Part shown: positions 25,391 through 40,300 of the stretch, in pieces
Layout of the letters: each line of letters begins with the position of its first letter
How positions within the stretch are numbered: the first letter of the stretch is position 1
NCBI GenBank assembly: GCA_930367205.1
Contig: OV884015.1
Coordinates: 31,797,288 to 31,861,287 of the forward strand
Direction: 5' to 3'
DNA from: Acanthosoma haemorrhoidale
Taxonomy: Eukaryota; Arthropoda; Insecta; Hemiptera; Acanthosomatidae
DNA length: 64,000 bases
Position numbers and translations under genes: made by a program
Notes under the pieces: model-generated
Seen by the model: only the letters and a program-made list of their open reading frames with translations
Told to the model about the DNA's origin: nothing
Database searches by the model: none

Positions 25391-28300
25391 CTGCGAAACA
25401 ACCGCAAAAAAATAGAACAAAAATGAGATGAGCAATACAATCAAACAATTATAAAAGAAAAAAAAAGAAAATAACTTAAAAAAAAATAACAAAACAAAAT
25501 TAAAAGTCAGTTGTTGTTTTTTTTGTTAGTTACAGATTCGTAAAGGATTAGAAAGATGAGAAATAAAGAAAGAAAGAAAAAAAAAAAATTTCTATAGAAT
25601 GTTTCGGACAGATGTAGGATATAGAATTTCAAACAGCGAGTTTCAGAAACAGGTAAATAATTACAAAATATAGAATTAATTAGATAATAAATAAATTACT
25701 TAATACAGGCGAATAGTCCGCAAAATCGGATCCGATGGCTCTCAAAACTTTATCTTTTAATATTTTAGAATTTTACTTAACATACTAAGGCCCTCAACCA
25801 TGGCCAAAAAACAAAACATAAAATTACTTAATTTACTTAATTACGCCAAGTTTGATATTTATATATTTGTTCTACCGTATGTTACGTTGATTTTATTTCA
25901 GAGTAACGCAGTAAAAAGCATTGGCTCTTAACAAATAAATACTTTGTGTTGTAGCATTGGTTTTATTTTAATACAATGAATACATCACCAAAGTTCGGTT
26001 ATACGAGAAGTTTACACGATATAGGCTGAAGTTTAATTGAGATCAGAAAATTCTGGAAAATAAAATCCTCAGGAAGTACACAAGTAGAAGAACTGCTAAT
26101 GAAGAGAATATAGGATAATGTAGCTAAGCTGGGAAGACAGAAGACATTGGCAGGGGATGGAAGTTTACTTATGAATCAAGTTGGACTCCCCCCCCCCGCT
26201 AAGGGGGTTAGGTAGGGGGGGAGGGTACATGACTTTTACATTTGGGACTCTGAGGGCTTTGCAACTTCTCTCCGGTCTCCACTTCTGTATCTGCACGGGT
26301 CTCAAATCTTCTTTGTATCTCCTTATCGACCCGTCGCTCCTTCGCGGTGCTCGATGCAAAGCAAACAGTAGCCGTAATTATATAAATAACGTTATATAAT
26401 ATGTGTCTAAGCCTAGGAGATCGCTCGGCAAACAGGGATCAGTGAACCAAACATACAACACTTAACCTAACCAAGTGCCCAGCAGGATTGCATAAAACAA
26501 ATAATTACTAGTCGATTCAAGCATCAGTAGTCCCTTAACGTTATTAAAAATAATGTGTTTTTTTTAAATACATATATATTAAACATTACAAAATATGAAG
26601 AATGTGAATAAACAAAACCGAGTGATCATGGCTCCCTTCGTAAGTTATTACGAGGCGTAAGGCCGTCACCGAGTTGTTTAAGGTATGGCCACGGGTCTAA
26701 TATTTAGGCCAGGATAGTTCTCTGGTCACGAATTGAGATAAGACACAGATAAATTGTATTATTAACGAAATAGTAAAGTACGGACTAAAACACATAACTA
26801 ACCTACAAATGTACAGACAATAACTAAGATATTAATAATAAATTTACGCCGAAAAAGATAGTAATAGGAGAAAAATTTATGGAAAAAGACACCTCGACAG
26901 AACAGTTTTTATCGTGTGAAAACACGGTACACCAAATTACATAGAGCATAATTTAAAAGTGACAGAATTACCCAGCGATTTCCTTCAAACGTGAGAGAAA
27001 ATCTCACGGTGCGAGTTCTCCCGGGTTAAAGAGAGAGCTGAATAAAGCGGAAATTTACACGGTCATATGTTGAACAGCCTGCAGCTGTAGGCACACCTAC
27101 AATGCACTGGTCACCTTCTTACTGTTTGAATCTGCGAGAAAAGCATTGAGCGTGAGTCAGAACTAAGTAATCCCTATGCGGCTTATAGAAATACCGGTAC
27201 ATTATCGAAGAGCAACTCAATTTCACCTTAGCCACGAAGAAGATGCCCGAGAAAGCCAGGAATCGGACCAGGGACATATTCACAAGTGGAATACCCAAAT
27301 CTTCGACATGAATGTATCTACGCTTTGAAAGCTCATCCCAACACTCGCGATCATCAGAGCCCGTAGAAGTGAATCTGGTTACATAAGCATTTCATCCTTA
27401 GGGACTTGAATGAGCATGACAGTTCGGCGGGCTCTACCCGAGTCAACCTTTAGGGTCCATTTCGAGATACAATTTACTAACAAACAGTTGCTCGTAATAT
27501 TTATACGATAGAGGTTCCGAATCATAAGTTGGAACCTTCAAGCTCGTTGAATTACAATTACAAATATTTTGTTTTAATAGCGTATTTTAAGGTACTATTT
27601 CACTATAACTTCCCGCGTTAGCGGTAAGCAATGACTGCTGGCAGTTAATTGCTTTGAGGGAGATCAAGGGGCCAGATTTTATTGGAACTGTCGGCAGCCC
27701 ACTGTCAACCGCTAACGCGGGCAGTTCCAACGTAATAGTAATTTTTACCTTGACTATTGGACTCTAATATAGTGTAGTTGTTACGTTGCTTCATGAGATG
27801 CACGTTCTTAGGGTTCAATTCCCCTAAATAGAAAGCTAATTTATTTAATTTCCATAAATAGAAGTGGGTGGCTCCCGTCAGAATGTCCCACTTTGAGCCC
27901 TAAATAGATATGGGTGTAAGTAATTAAACTCTCGCTCCTGGGACGAGAGTGCCTTGCCATATCTCGACATCGGTAGTTGTTACTGAACTGTACAACCTCA
28001 GTTTGATGCGGATCAGCGAGTACTGCATAAAGTAAGTGCAAAAACACACCATGGGTGAATCATAATGCGTCACAATATCAGGTATATTAAAGGAAAGCTC
28101 ATATTTAATGTCTCTTCGTTTATAATAATCTATATTAATTTGTTTAGTCTCACATTAACAAGTTGAACATACATAAGATTAACAACATTGTTCCCTTTCT
28201 TCTCAAGACGTTGGGAAATTCGATGACAGGTCCACATTTCCTTGCTTATTTTTTTTAAAACTAAGTCGGGAAACTCATATGAAGTTCTTCCTGCCCGTTT

Positions 28301-31300
28301 GTTTACACGACTATCGTAGCCACATTGATTATTGTACATTCGGAAATGTGCTGTGCCTGTTGGCCCCGGTACTATATGATCGCCGAGATTCGGCAGAAAT
28401 TAGATCTCGGGTGGATCGCGGCTGTATCGGGATTCGGTTCTATTCAATCCGTCAGTATTTATCTCCATAATTTCCTAAGAACAGCATTGTTGCTCGAGTT
28501 GGTTACTTTTTTTTTTTTTTTTTCAGTGCGGTTTACGTTATTCTGAAGCGCCGTTCTAAGGCTAGACGGTACGTAATGTTCACGATCGTGGCGATCTCTT
28601 GATTCCCCCATCTCTTATATTAAAGGAGACTGATGCCTTTATCCTGATCAATGACTTTATCCTTCCCATAACCCTAAATACTCTACCTATCAACTGACGA
28701 CATCTTTTGACCAGTTGCCCCAGGACCTCCAGCACTGTGGTAATCACTCAGTTGGAGTATTGATTATAGTTCAAAGGATATTCAAAATTAAAAAAAGCTT
28801 GAAGAAAAAACATTTTAATAAAACGTCAACTACGAATCCACAATAGTGGAGAAATAAGAGCTTAAATCTATTTATTGAGTAAATGAGGTGATTTCTCTAC
28901 AAAGGAGTAGTTTTCTCTTCCACCTGCCAGATCAGAGACTAACAAGCCATGTACTTATAAGCACACACACACACACACACACAGCACAAGCTAAGACTTC
29001 ATCCGCTTAAGTGGCTTTGCCCAGCCTACCCACAGCCTCCTAAATCAACCCTCAAGGCGGTGGTGCATACTGCCTCATCCTCCCCTATCAATTTTATATC
29101 ATCACTAAAGCGAGCTATGTAAACTTTACCTTTTACAACGAGACACAAACTGTATTTTTCCCACCCTTCACCTTTTATATCCTCATCAATTATTGATTGA
29201 GGGGAGGGACTCCCTTATCATGACTTTTGCAGATCCTGAGATAAAATGTCTTTTCACATTTTAAAATGCACAGTGTTTAGGATGGCATTTGCTTACTGAC
29301 GATTCAATGTTATTCTGACTATCATGTAATTCAAAGGCTGAGTTTATCTTTATTAATTCACTTTTAAACTAAAAAATAAATAAATGTACATATTATTCTG
29401 AAAGAATCTCTCAGACACCAAGACAAAAGACAACATGACATCCATTATTATCATGATGTTATCAGTCAGAATTACAAACCAATCCAGATCATCGAACTAC
29501 ATGATCGTATTCAGACCCCAATCGCCTCAAAGTCCAGCCATTTTGAAGGAAATATTTCACCAACTAAACTGGTGTTAAGTTAAATAAATGATAATGTATT
29601 TAATTTTATTTATAAATTACTATGTTAAAATTAATCACTAAAAATTTTTAAATATGATTACAGACCAGCAAAAAAGACAATAGATAATCTTTTTTAAAAA
29701 ACATGACACACTAATTGCATTATTTTATTTTGAATTATGTACATTAATATAGATTATTCAAATAAGTGAGAATGTATCATTGTGTCTGTACCTGTGTTGT
29801 TTTTTTTATTTCCTTCTATCCATTAATCTGGTACATCATTACTGTTTGTTTTGCCTGAGTATCATCATTTATTTTGAATAGTGATCTTTCAAAAAAGTAT
29901 CCTGTGTAATAAAATTCTTTTAATTAGAACTTATCATGATACAATTAATTAACATGTCTTTTCTTCTCTTAATAGATGCAGAACACAATCAATATCGTTG
30001 ATGTTGGGATTTTGAATACATATTTGAATAACATTAAATGACATGCAAACAAACAGGACCTTCATATGGTTAAGATAATGAAGGTTTACTGAAGCGGTAA
30101 CTATTTTCAATTTCACTATGACATTTATTAGTCTAAAGATAACTTTTATCTTTACAAATATTCTACAAATTGTACCACCTTTCTCTTCTTATTAGCATTA
30201 GCTTAGTTAATGTTCACCGATGTTATCAGTTTATGTTAATGCTATGATCACTTTATTCTATTTTTATATATTACATTGTCTAGTTGCTATAATAGGTAAA
30301 TGACATTATTGTCCCAGCACGCCTGTAATTCATTAGCAACAAACACACTTTTTTAGGTACAGTTCCTACAGCAATTATGAGCATATTACAAGTTTATGAT
30401 TTTCCTCTTAATGAACAAATACTCAATGCAGTACTGAGAATGTACAAAAGAAATATTAGTACACACAAACTTAATTCAGAAAAACTCAACTTGACAGACG
30501 CAGTAATCATAAGAGAGAAAAAAATGTGAAGAAAACAAAATCCTTTTAACAGCAAATAAAATTAACAATAACCAGAAACAACTTATAAGGAGGATAAAGT
30601 AACCCGCAGAGGTAGAGTGCTTGGAAGATTATGTTGGGTTAATTTTCAAGGTCCGTTCTCGGTAATTTATATTTTGTTATTAGTTGTCTAGAAGAGATTT
30701 CAAACTCTTTATTTTAATATCTACTCTACTTCCACTCCTGACATCACCCGAGATTAAGTAAGAACTTCTTCCGGAGAAAAAACCTTTAGGGGGGACCTGG
30801 GAATCAATCCAGGGTTTCTGTAATACGTAGCAAGCGCTAACTACTAACAAGTTATACTACTACTAAAGATATATTTCAGTGCATTTAATACATATTTATG
30901 AAGCTCTTTAGAGAAAAAGCAAAATAATCCGTACACATCGATGTGGAAGACAAGAAGAGTATTCATTGCAGCCCATCAAAAACAACTGGTTAAGCATAAC
31001 AATGTTTCTTTTGTTCAGAAAGGTTTACACGTAGTTTACAGTACTCTCAGGACTGTTTCTTAACCAAAAGTTACTTGTGAGCTATTATCAAATTTTACAC
31101 CTACATAAAATAATTAAATCAAATTTATCTAAATGGCATTCCGCCGACAGGAAACTTGAAAAAACCGTTACGTTACTGTGCTTAGCTGAAATTTATTTTG
31201 AATACCTGCAATTTGTGATGCTTAAAGGTTTAATAGCTAGAATAATGTTTTGATTTGTTTCTGTAATGAATACTAAATATCATAGAACAGTTCTGTACTT

Positions 31301-34300
31301 TAGATTTAATGTATTAACAACTTAAATAATCTATCCACTATAAGAATAGTAAGCCATGCAAATTTTTTCATACCTCTAAATTGAGATTAAAAACATAAAT
31401 TTTCTGGTAAATGAGTATATCATTTTCAGTTGGAGGATTAGTTAAATCAATTTTACGAAATGATTGATATCTTGTTACAACACCTTTTTTTACTTGTTTC
31501 ATAATATTATCTTACATTCAACTAGGTTTTTCAGTATAAATAGAAATATTTCTATAAGAGTAGATAGAACTAACTAATATAAATTGGATACAGATAGTAA
31601 ATAATGAATAAATTGAAAGTAATATTGTAAATAAAAGTTACCTCTCTCTTTCTTTTAACTGCCGTCCCTGTAACAATAAGTGAACATTAGTGACTTCATA
31701 ATTAAATAAATATTTGTAATCACAAATAAATATGTATCATGTTCAATCAATTCATATATTTTAGACAATTATTTTTTCATAAAAATCATTTAGTTGTTGT
31801 TTCTAGATGAGAGTTTTAAATATTCTAATGGAGGATTGCTCTTGCGTTCTCTTTTAGCCTTCACTACCCCTTCCTAGCAATGATGCAGTAGAAGGAAGAG
31901 GATGGAAGATCTCCCCGATCCTTTCCTCCTATGTAACAAAGAAGGTGACGGTTATGTAGATAATTGGAGGGGACCCCGACCTATGTTTATATGATTATAT
32001 TGTATGAATATACCATATGAATGAAAGAGTGAATGCAAATTTGTAAATATTGTATGAATAAGACAATTTACCTCAATTATCCATTGCCCTTTTAGGGTCG
32101 ATAGTAATTTTCTTCAAATAAAGATTTAAAAGAAAATGGATGAGTGCGACACCGTACAAAAAAAAAATTCTATTCCATTTCTTCATGGATAGTGTAGACA
32201 TGTATTCATCAGATACAAGGACAATAACAAATGATACATTAAAAAAAATACTTACAATCGAAATGTAATTTGCATATGGAAACTGATACCTGGAGAGTAC
32301 AAGCATGTACTAAATACCACAGATAACAAATATGGCAAATCAATGAAAAAAGGTTTGATGCACGATAGAAACCAAAATTAAGTTGGTATGGGGCAATGAC
32401 AAACAAACAAGATTGCTTCACCATATTCCATCAGAAAGGAAGAAAATAGGACAACCAGCAAATGTATGGAAGGTGTAACAAACAATGTGCAAAACACTTC
32501 TTCTTCTTTTTTTCTTTTTTTTTTTTAAACTGGTGGATAAAAGGCTTTTATTGTTTAATAAATCTGTTATATGAATAAGGAGGTTACACTGATTACATAA
32601 AAATAAAATAAAAACCTTCATTGAGTATTTCAGGCTTGATATAACATCTCGAAGAACTAGTCAATTGTCCATGAAAGTAAGATCACTAGAAAGCCTGACA
32701 ACACATAGCACATTCCTGCAATAACAACAAGTAGCTCCAGAAACAGTGATCATTAATATTGGTGTGGAAAATAGATCATGGAAGAGTAGGACTTAGTGCT
32801 TACCATGTGCTATTACAATGCTGTAGTCTATCATTCAATTACTCCTGGTCTAACTTTCATTGATTCCCATGCATCAGTGAATTAGCAGCATACCCCAGTC
32901 ATCTCAATCAAGTGCAGCTATGTTCCTGTTCCATTATAGTGGAGTCCTTAGCTCTGTGAAGACTTTACATCCTTACCTCCTTATGGAGGCCTGTTTGCAC
33001 GGAGCCTTTACTTTACGGAGCCTTAAAAGTATTGTAATGTTTAATCAGCATTAACATTTTGTATTTTGGTTAGTTCTTCTTCTCCAATTCAAGTGATTGT
33101 GGAGCTACAGTTTGTTGGTGGTAGCTCTGGACAGCAAATTGCATTGATCATCCAAAACGATTTTTAATTGTGATGCACAGTCTTTTTGCCAGTTGTCTAT
33201 CCAAGTATGACCCATGGGCTGGTAAAACAGACAACACTAATCAATTTATGCTACCTCCTTCCTATAAACTGATGTTTTTGATACAACTATTGAGTTCGCT
33301 ATGACAAACATCTACTAACTACTGGCCAGGCTATTCAACCAAGTGCTTCACAATAAAAATATTATAATGTTGCTATATATTTTAAACAAATAGGCTAATA
33401 TGTTAATAATACATTACTTACCGGGGGTCGAGTTATGCCTCCGGGACGTAGGAGCTGTGCTGAAAGGGAAGTATGGTGATTCTGGTGAGAAGGATTCCGT
33501 TCCAGAGGTATATCCTCCTCCAGCAGGATAAGCAGCAACCGCAGCCGCTCCCTGAAACAAATAATCACATCAACATTAAGTAACCTTTAAATTAAAAATA
33601 TATGAATATCTAATGAATAGATGAACGAATTAGTGGATGAAATGTCCACAGAAATTGATTAAAAATGGAGTCATTCCGTCCAATGTAACGCTCATATGAA
33701 GTGTATGAAGTAATAGTGTGACATTTTGTAACACTAATAACAGACCTAAACAGGCTTTCTACTGCCTTCTGAAGCAGCTGTTCAGTTCAGGATTATTTTT
33801 ATTTTATTTTTCTTGTGAGCACACCATCTTGCAATCGAATCTTGTGTCTAATAACTCTTCAAGTTCAATCATGTTCCATTGTAATAACTTTTTTGCCAAT
33901 TGTGCTGTCTTCTATTCTAGCAGCATAACTGGCCTAATCAATTCTTCCTAATTTAATAAGGTTGACCACATTAATACCATTATGTTGTTCCTAGATTTAA
34001 GAGTTCTTATGTCTTAATCAGGTTTGGCCTTCCCATATCTATCTTTAATGTGGTCCTCTCATACATTATGAACTTATTTTCATCAGCCTTTAGACCGAAG
34101 ACCAGGTATCCAAACCATGGTAGAGTTTTGTTTAGATTTAGAGATGAGCTCACTCAGTTTTCTTAGCCTGAAGGAGTGCCAGTTATTCTCCTTATTTCTG
34201 GACCAAAATCACTTCTAGAGTTTATCTCAGTGTCTAAGTCGACAATAGAACTCAATCCTCTCTAACAACAGATAGGCTGAATTTTGTACAAACTTTTGTT

Positions 34301-37300
34301 TTTATGATAATAACAACTATTCACAATTAAGTAACCCTACAGAACTGCTATATCTTTGGAACAAGATAGAAGAGAGGGGCTGGAAAGCTGCACAAGAAAT
34401 TAATGGGAGAGAGAGAGAGATGAACTAGAACGACGACTAAGAAGTAGCAAATAGCCTCCTTACTTGAATAAGTAAAGAGGGGGGAGGGGAGGTAAGACCC
34501 CATAAAACACAGAGATAGGCAATTAGCGCAAGTTCCCGTCTCTGCATTGCTCTTATCGTTTTAACTACCAACCGCATCTTCAACTCCTCCGGGTTCGGGG
34601 AGAATCTCAGCGTTGACATATGAGAGCAAGAACTCAACACTCTCAGTAAGGCTTTTCTTTACCTTCGGTTTAGAACTGATGGTAGCAATTTATTTATTTT
34701 TTTTTTATTTTTTTTATAATTTGATGAATATATTCAATCAAAAAGTTGAGTATTTAAAAATTTAATAAAATTATAAAATAATTTTTTTTGGGTGGGGGGG
34801 GGGGGAGAATAATCCCAGAACAGGAATTTTTTGACAAAAAAATACCCAAAATATTCATTAAAAAAATTTGCATAAGTACTAATTGATTGTTATTTCTCTT
34901 CCTGGGTCAACATTTTTTACTAACGGCAAATGTTTGCTTTTTCCTACAGGCGACCTCGCCAATTTGACTTCCAGCAGCCCACTATAAAATGTATTGATGA
35001 AATTAAAAATACGTCGTCAGTACTTCAATTAGGGGGGGAAACAAATACGAAATTCCGAAGATATCTAATCAGTAAAACAAATTAAAGCCGTAATGTCATG
35101 TTTATCATATTATGAAATGTCACTTCTTCATTTTACATTCAGTGAGCGTTATATCCGTCATTATATCCTCTTTATTAAAAAAAAACTTTTAAAATATCGG
35201 TTGATGAGTTGACTAAGTGTCCTTTATGTATATTGTTTTAAATAAACACGTGACGTATATTTCAGGACATTAGTTCTGAACATTGAGGCCGCCGTGGTTG
35301 AGAGAAAACTTGTTAAAATATTAAACTTCTTTGAATCTTTAAAACATACAATAAAATCTAATGGTTTGGTAGACATTGGCTGTAGCTACCACATAATACA
35401 ATAGTACCGAGAAGATTATCATCAGTCTCAATCTCAAGGGAGGGCATGCTTTTTTGTGTTTTTTTTTGTAGATATAAAAATAATTACCAAGTCCCTTTAT
35501 AAATATAAATTAAATAAAATCTATTCGGACCAATAAACAAGAAATATCATACAACAGAAAAAAATAGTGTGTAACCCTCAATTAAGAAATTAAAAAAACA
35601 AACTTTAAAGCATATAAGAAAAGAAGTAAAAATATAAAAGAACAAGTCAGTAAAATACGAAATTATTTTTTTTAAGAAACTTAAAATTAATTCGTTTGAT
35701 AAATAAACAAAAGTAAAAAAAAAACAAGGATCCCAGTCTAGCATCTGGATAAATAAAATAAGAAAGGAATTGATGGTGAGGAGGTGTAGGAATAGACGGG
35801 TTTTGAAGCAAGGCGATTATTCCAGTACCCTGTATTGTAGTTTCAATACTTCTAAATCCTATTTTTATAAGTTTGAGAGCTATGGGGAAAAAACTTTTTT
35901 TTTTTTTTTAATATGACGCCTCTTCCAAAGGGGTATAGAAGTTGTTTTTTTGCTTTTTTAAATTAAGTTTTAAAGGGTACCTCAACCGCAGATTTAATAA
36001 TTTTAAAGAAAGACAAATATGTTACAAATAATACTGAGTAGATAAATTTTCAATTTTCCCTGCACTCATCGAAAGTCAATTGTCCATTAGGAACCGAGAT
36101 AAGACAAAAGAGATTTTTTTATACGACATATTCTTTGAAATGGACACGCAATGTGTTTTTTGTGATAATAGCTGAGCAGATACAGCACTAATTGTTACCA
36201 TATCTAGGACAGATTAAAATAACGGAACACTATACACAAATAGTAGTAGCTAAGCATTATGGTCATGTACATTGAAAAAATTAATCACAGTAATAAATTA
36301 AAATTTTATCTGCAGACAAATTAGTTTCGATTTTAATTTTTTTTTTTTTATCTGAGAGGGAGGGCGATACATACGAAATATAGAACATATCTAATCACAA
36401 GAACAAATTAAACGTATCAATGTCATGTTTATCTTATTACGAAATATCACTTCATTCGACAGGAAAAAAAAGAAAGAAAAAAACAACAGTTGATAAAACA
36501 TCGACAACAGGCGAAGAAAACGGAATGTAACTAAGCACTGTCGTGCAGCCGTTTTTTGTTTGTTTGAGAGTCAGTATCCTTAGTATCATTTATAGGCTAC
36601 GTCATTTGTTTAGCTCGCGAATATAACAACTATATTAGACAAGACGGTCAAGTTCTAAGTTAAAAAAATAATAGACTCACTAGGCCGCAGATATTTTCCT
36701 TTAACTAATAATACAGCTTAAGCTCGCTTATCAGAACACTCCAGTAGTCCGAATAGCCGAACTGTATCTATTCTATCAGCTGTTTTAATGTGAATTTAAA
36801 GACAATATATAGAAGTTTTGTTTTTTCTGGTAGAAAAAGGAGAGATGTTCAATGAAGTGAGGTTCACGCGGGGACGGACGAGAGGTTACAGTGAGCGAAG
36901 ATAACTAAAAAAGTATTGAAGAAAACGAGTTCACGTTCAAAACAGATGAGGAAATCATTCAAGGCGTTTGATAAAATGGAATGATGAAGAAGAACGAAAC
37001 ACGCAACCATTCTCTACGACTACAGTAAAACATGAAGAAGGTTTTGGAAAATTCAACCAGTGCATCAAACTGCCTAAAGAGAACGATGTGGCACCAGATT
37101 CTTCTTCTTCGAGAACAGGACTATATTCGTATGCGAAAATTCTGTACCACGGCTTCTCTTCGGATCCTAGGGGGTATGAAAATACATATTACAGGCGTCG
37201 GCAAGGGTATGTTAAGTCAGGAAGGGTAGGGGGCGCAGAATCGCTTGCGCCTCCATATTTCGGCAACCATTTGTTTTAGAGAAATGCCATTGGTCTCATA

Positions 37301-40300
37301 TTGTTCATTTTTTAAATGAATACAACTTCTGTCATATAAAAGAACTTCGTAAAGTCAACCGTTCCTCTATAAAACTAAAAAAAAAAGAAAAATGTAGAGA
37401 TTTGAACCTCTCAACAAAAGCTTAGAGGGGTTAGAGGGGAGGAGGTACGGTATCTTTGTTTTAGCCTTCCTATCACTTTTTTTCTTTTATAATTTTTTAT
37501 CTTGAAATACCCAAAACGTCAGGCTCAGGGTCTTTTTTCTATTCTCAAGTTCCAGAGAAAGTTCACTGCTCAAAATTATAGACAATCCTCCAGGCTAGAA
37601 AAAAAAATGACATCCACGTTCTATAAATAAACCGTATGTTAATTAATTCCAAGAGAAATGACTCACCTCTCTATTTGATCTAAATAGACTCATGAAGTAA
37701 TCGAGATTCCTAAATTTGCCTACAATCTAGAACTCCCCAAACACAAATCTGAAGAGAAACCGCAGTGCGAAATTTTCCCATTCTCAGGCCCCCCTCGTAG
37801 CCCGGACTAAATGGATAAAAATAAGAAATGCATTTACCTTTACTAAGCACATAATTTATTGGCTACTTGAATCACAAAAATATTTCTGCATGTAGTTGGA
37901 TAACTCGACCCAGCGCACTTTGGCATAGCAGCATGAGTGTTAGGGGAATCTGTGGCTTTTGTCATTTTCTGGGGAATGTACCCTGTATTAACTTTGAGGT
38001 ATCCGAAATTTGAATAATTTAAGGATGAAAACTGGGCATTCCTTGGATTTGTTCCACAAATACTTCTGCCACTCTTAAGCAGGGGAGCTAAGGGTACATC
38101 GGAAGTGTAGATGATTCTGGGGATGTTACCTCTAGAGCCCACCAGTTGGTAGGAATATCTGTGGTGTGGCAACTTGGGGTGCAGGGATGAGGGGGGAATC
38201 GCACCCCAGTGCATGGTTTGTGGGTAAAATTTCTGTAAATGCCGTTCTAAGATTTTCAGCTGCTATGCGACAGGCTAGGAAACGCTTTTTCTTTGGGGAA
38301 CCCCGCAAATACAAACTGTTCATGATATATGTAGATAACTCCTTTTCAATACATCATTCCAATAATGGATGGCAACTTCAAATACTTCGGTGTCGGGGTT
38401 TAAAACCATTACATCATACTTCGGATTTGAATTTTCAACCACGATAAATGCATATTGAACATCTTGAGTTGCTTAACAGACTCAACCCCTGCAGCTTGTA
38501 GCACGTTGTAGGGTCGTTGAGTCCTCCACAGATGAAACGCTCCTTATATCTAATCTTTGCGAAAATAGGATGACAGTTGAAATTAATTTCCAATACTCAC
38601 AAAGAAGTCACCGCCGCCTGAAGGGGTACTTGTTATTGGGCCTCACGTCATTATTGAGATGGGGGCTCTGACAACTCTTATGGAAATATCATCTTATCTG
38701 TGAGGGACTCCCATATGGAGTACAGATGATTAGGAGGATGAGCAACGTATTGCACGTTTTAAGTTCAATTTGTTGAACTAGAGCTATTATTCCATCAATA
38801 ACAATTTTCAGAGAATCGGAAGAAAAAAACATCTATTTCGTCTTTACTGCAACTGAATTTCGATTCTATTTCCGAAGCTAATATTCAATTTGCAGACATT
38901 CTGTAAAGACTCTCATTGTCAATTACGTATGAAGAAATCTCAATTTGTTCATGAGACGCTATTAGCTTTAGGTATAATAGAGAGGTAAGACATTTCTCTA
39001 GGAATTATATAACATACGGTTTATTTATAGAACGTAATTTCACTTTTTTTTTTTGTTTCAAGCATGTACGATTTTCTATAATTTTGAGAGTAGGGGACTT
39101 TCTCTGGAACTCAAGGATAGACAGACCCTGAATCAAAAGTCTTGGGGAGCTCAAAAGAAAAAAGAGAGGAAGACCCTCTAGGATCCTCCCCAACACAAAT
39201 CCGAAGAGAAATCGCGGTACGGAATGAACACAAGACCACACATAGCCCCTACTATTAATTAAATCTAAACAGACATCCAAAGACAGAATTACCAGTTTTG
39301 GTTTTTTTACAAAAAAATAAAAGTGTAAATAAAAGGCATATGGACACATTAAGTACATGTTATAGATATGTATGTACATATGTGTATTATGGAGTTGTGT
39401 TGAATCACATACGACAAAAATTACACCTATTGTTTATTTTTCCCCTAACTTCTATAATCCGAACAACCTCTAGTAACATCCAGATTGTACTTATTTATTG
39501 ATTGATTTTGTAACCGTGTTACTTTTACATATTACCACTTGACTTTCATACTGTTGAAAAAAAAAATTGTTAATAATCAGTATAGAGCAATTTCTTCGCA
39601 CCATTGAGACATTTTTTTTTTTTTTTTTTAAATGAACGATACTTTTTCCTACACACCAATTTGGTTTCCGCCAACGGCATTCCACTGCTCAACAAGGCCT
39701 TCGCGTTGTTGATCACATCTCCTCAGCCCTTGAAACCAAACAGTATTGCACTGCTGCCTTTCTTGATATAGCTCAAGCTTTTGACATGGTTTGGCACGCA
39801 GGTTTACTCTACAAGCTCAAAAGATATTTACCACAGACCCTTTTCCTAATCCTACAGTCCTACCTTTCAAACCGCTTCTTCCAAGTCCGCTGTGGTTTAG
39901 AATATTCAAACTACTATCCTATAAATGCAGGAGTTCCACAGGGCAGTGTCCTGGGCCCCATCCTCTACAACCTATACACCGCTGATGTCCCCTCTACTCC
40001 CAATACCTTCTTGGCCACATTTGCAGATGACACTGCAGTCTTGTCATCTAACCCAGACCCCGACACAGCATCCCATAACCTTCAAAAACACCTTGACGAG
40101 ATCGATTATTGGTGCAACCAATGGCGGATCAAAGTTAATGAAGCAAAATGTTCCCACATTACCTTCACCCTTTGTCGCAAGTCTTGTCCACTAGTTTATT
40201 TTAATTCTATTCCTCTCCCTGTATCCGAGACAGTACGGTATTTAGGCTTCCATCTCGATAAACGACTGACCTGGAACCCACATACGAGACTAAAAAGACA

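Larger units (their letters stand above)
25391..31641 (-). other. da: daughterless intron 4 (6.25 kb)
   Basis: It holds the MITE at 27589, the SINEs at 27769 and 30770, a (CA)n run at 28962, and G-rich/C-rich tracts near 26190-26225. A GC-richer unassigned patch lies at 28290-28560. Confidence 0.6.

Noticed and set aside
34437..34640. GC-richer 67-codon frame on the minus strand in daughterless intron 2
   Set aside because: No splice sites in phase with daughterless and no recognised family; the flanks look like repeat DNA.
37843..38214. 123-codon open frame on the minus strand in daughterless intron 2
   Set aside because: With stops at roughly one codon in 14 in this DNA, one or two frames of 120-135 codons are expected by chance in 64 kb; the peptide matches no family I know, and similar lengths occur at 9172-9576, 39005-39379 and 49142-49498.
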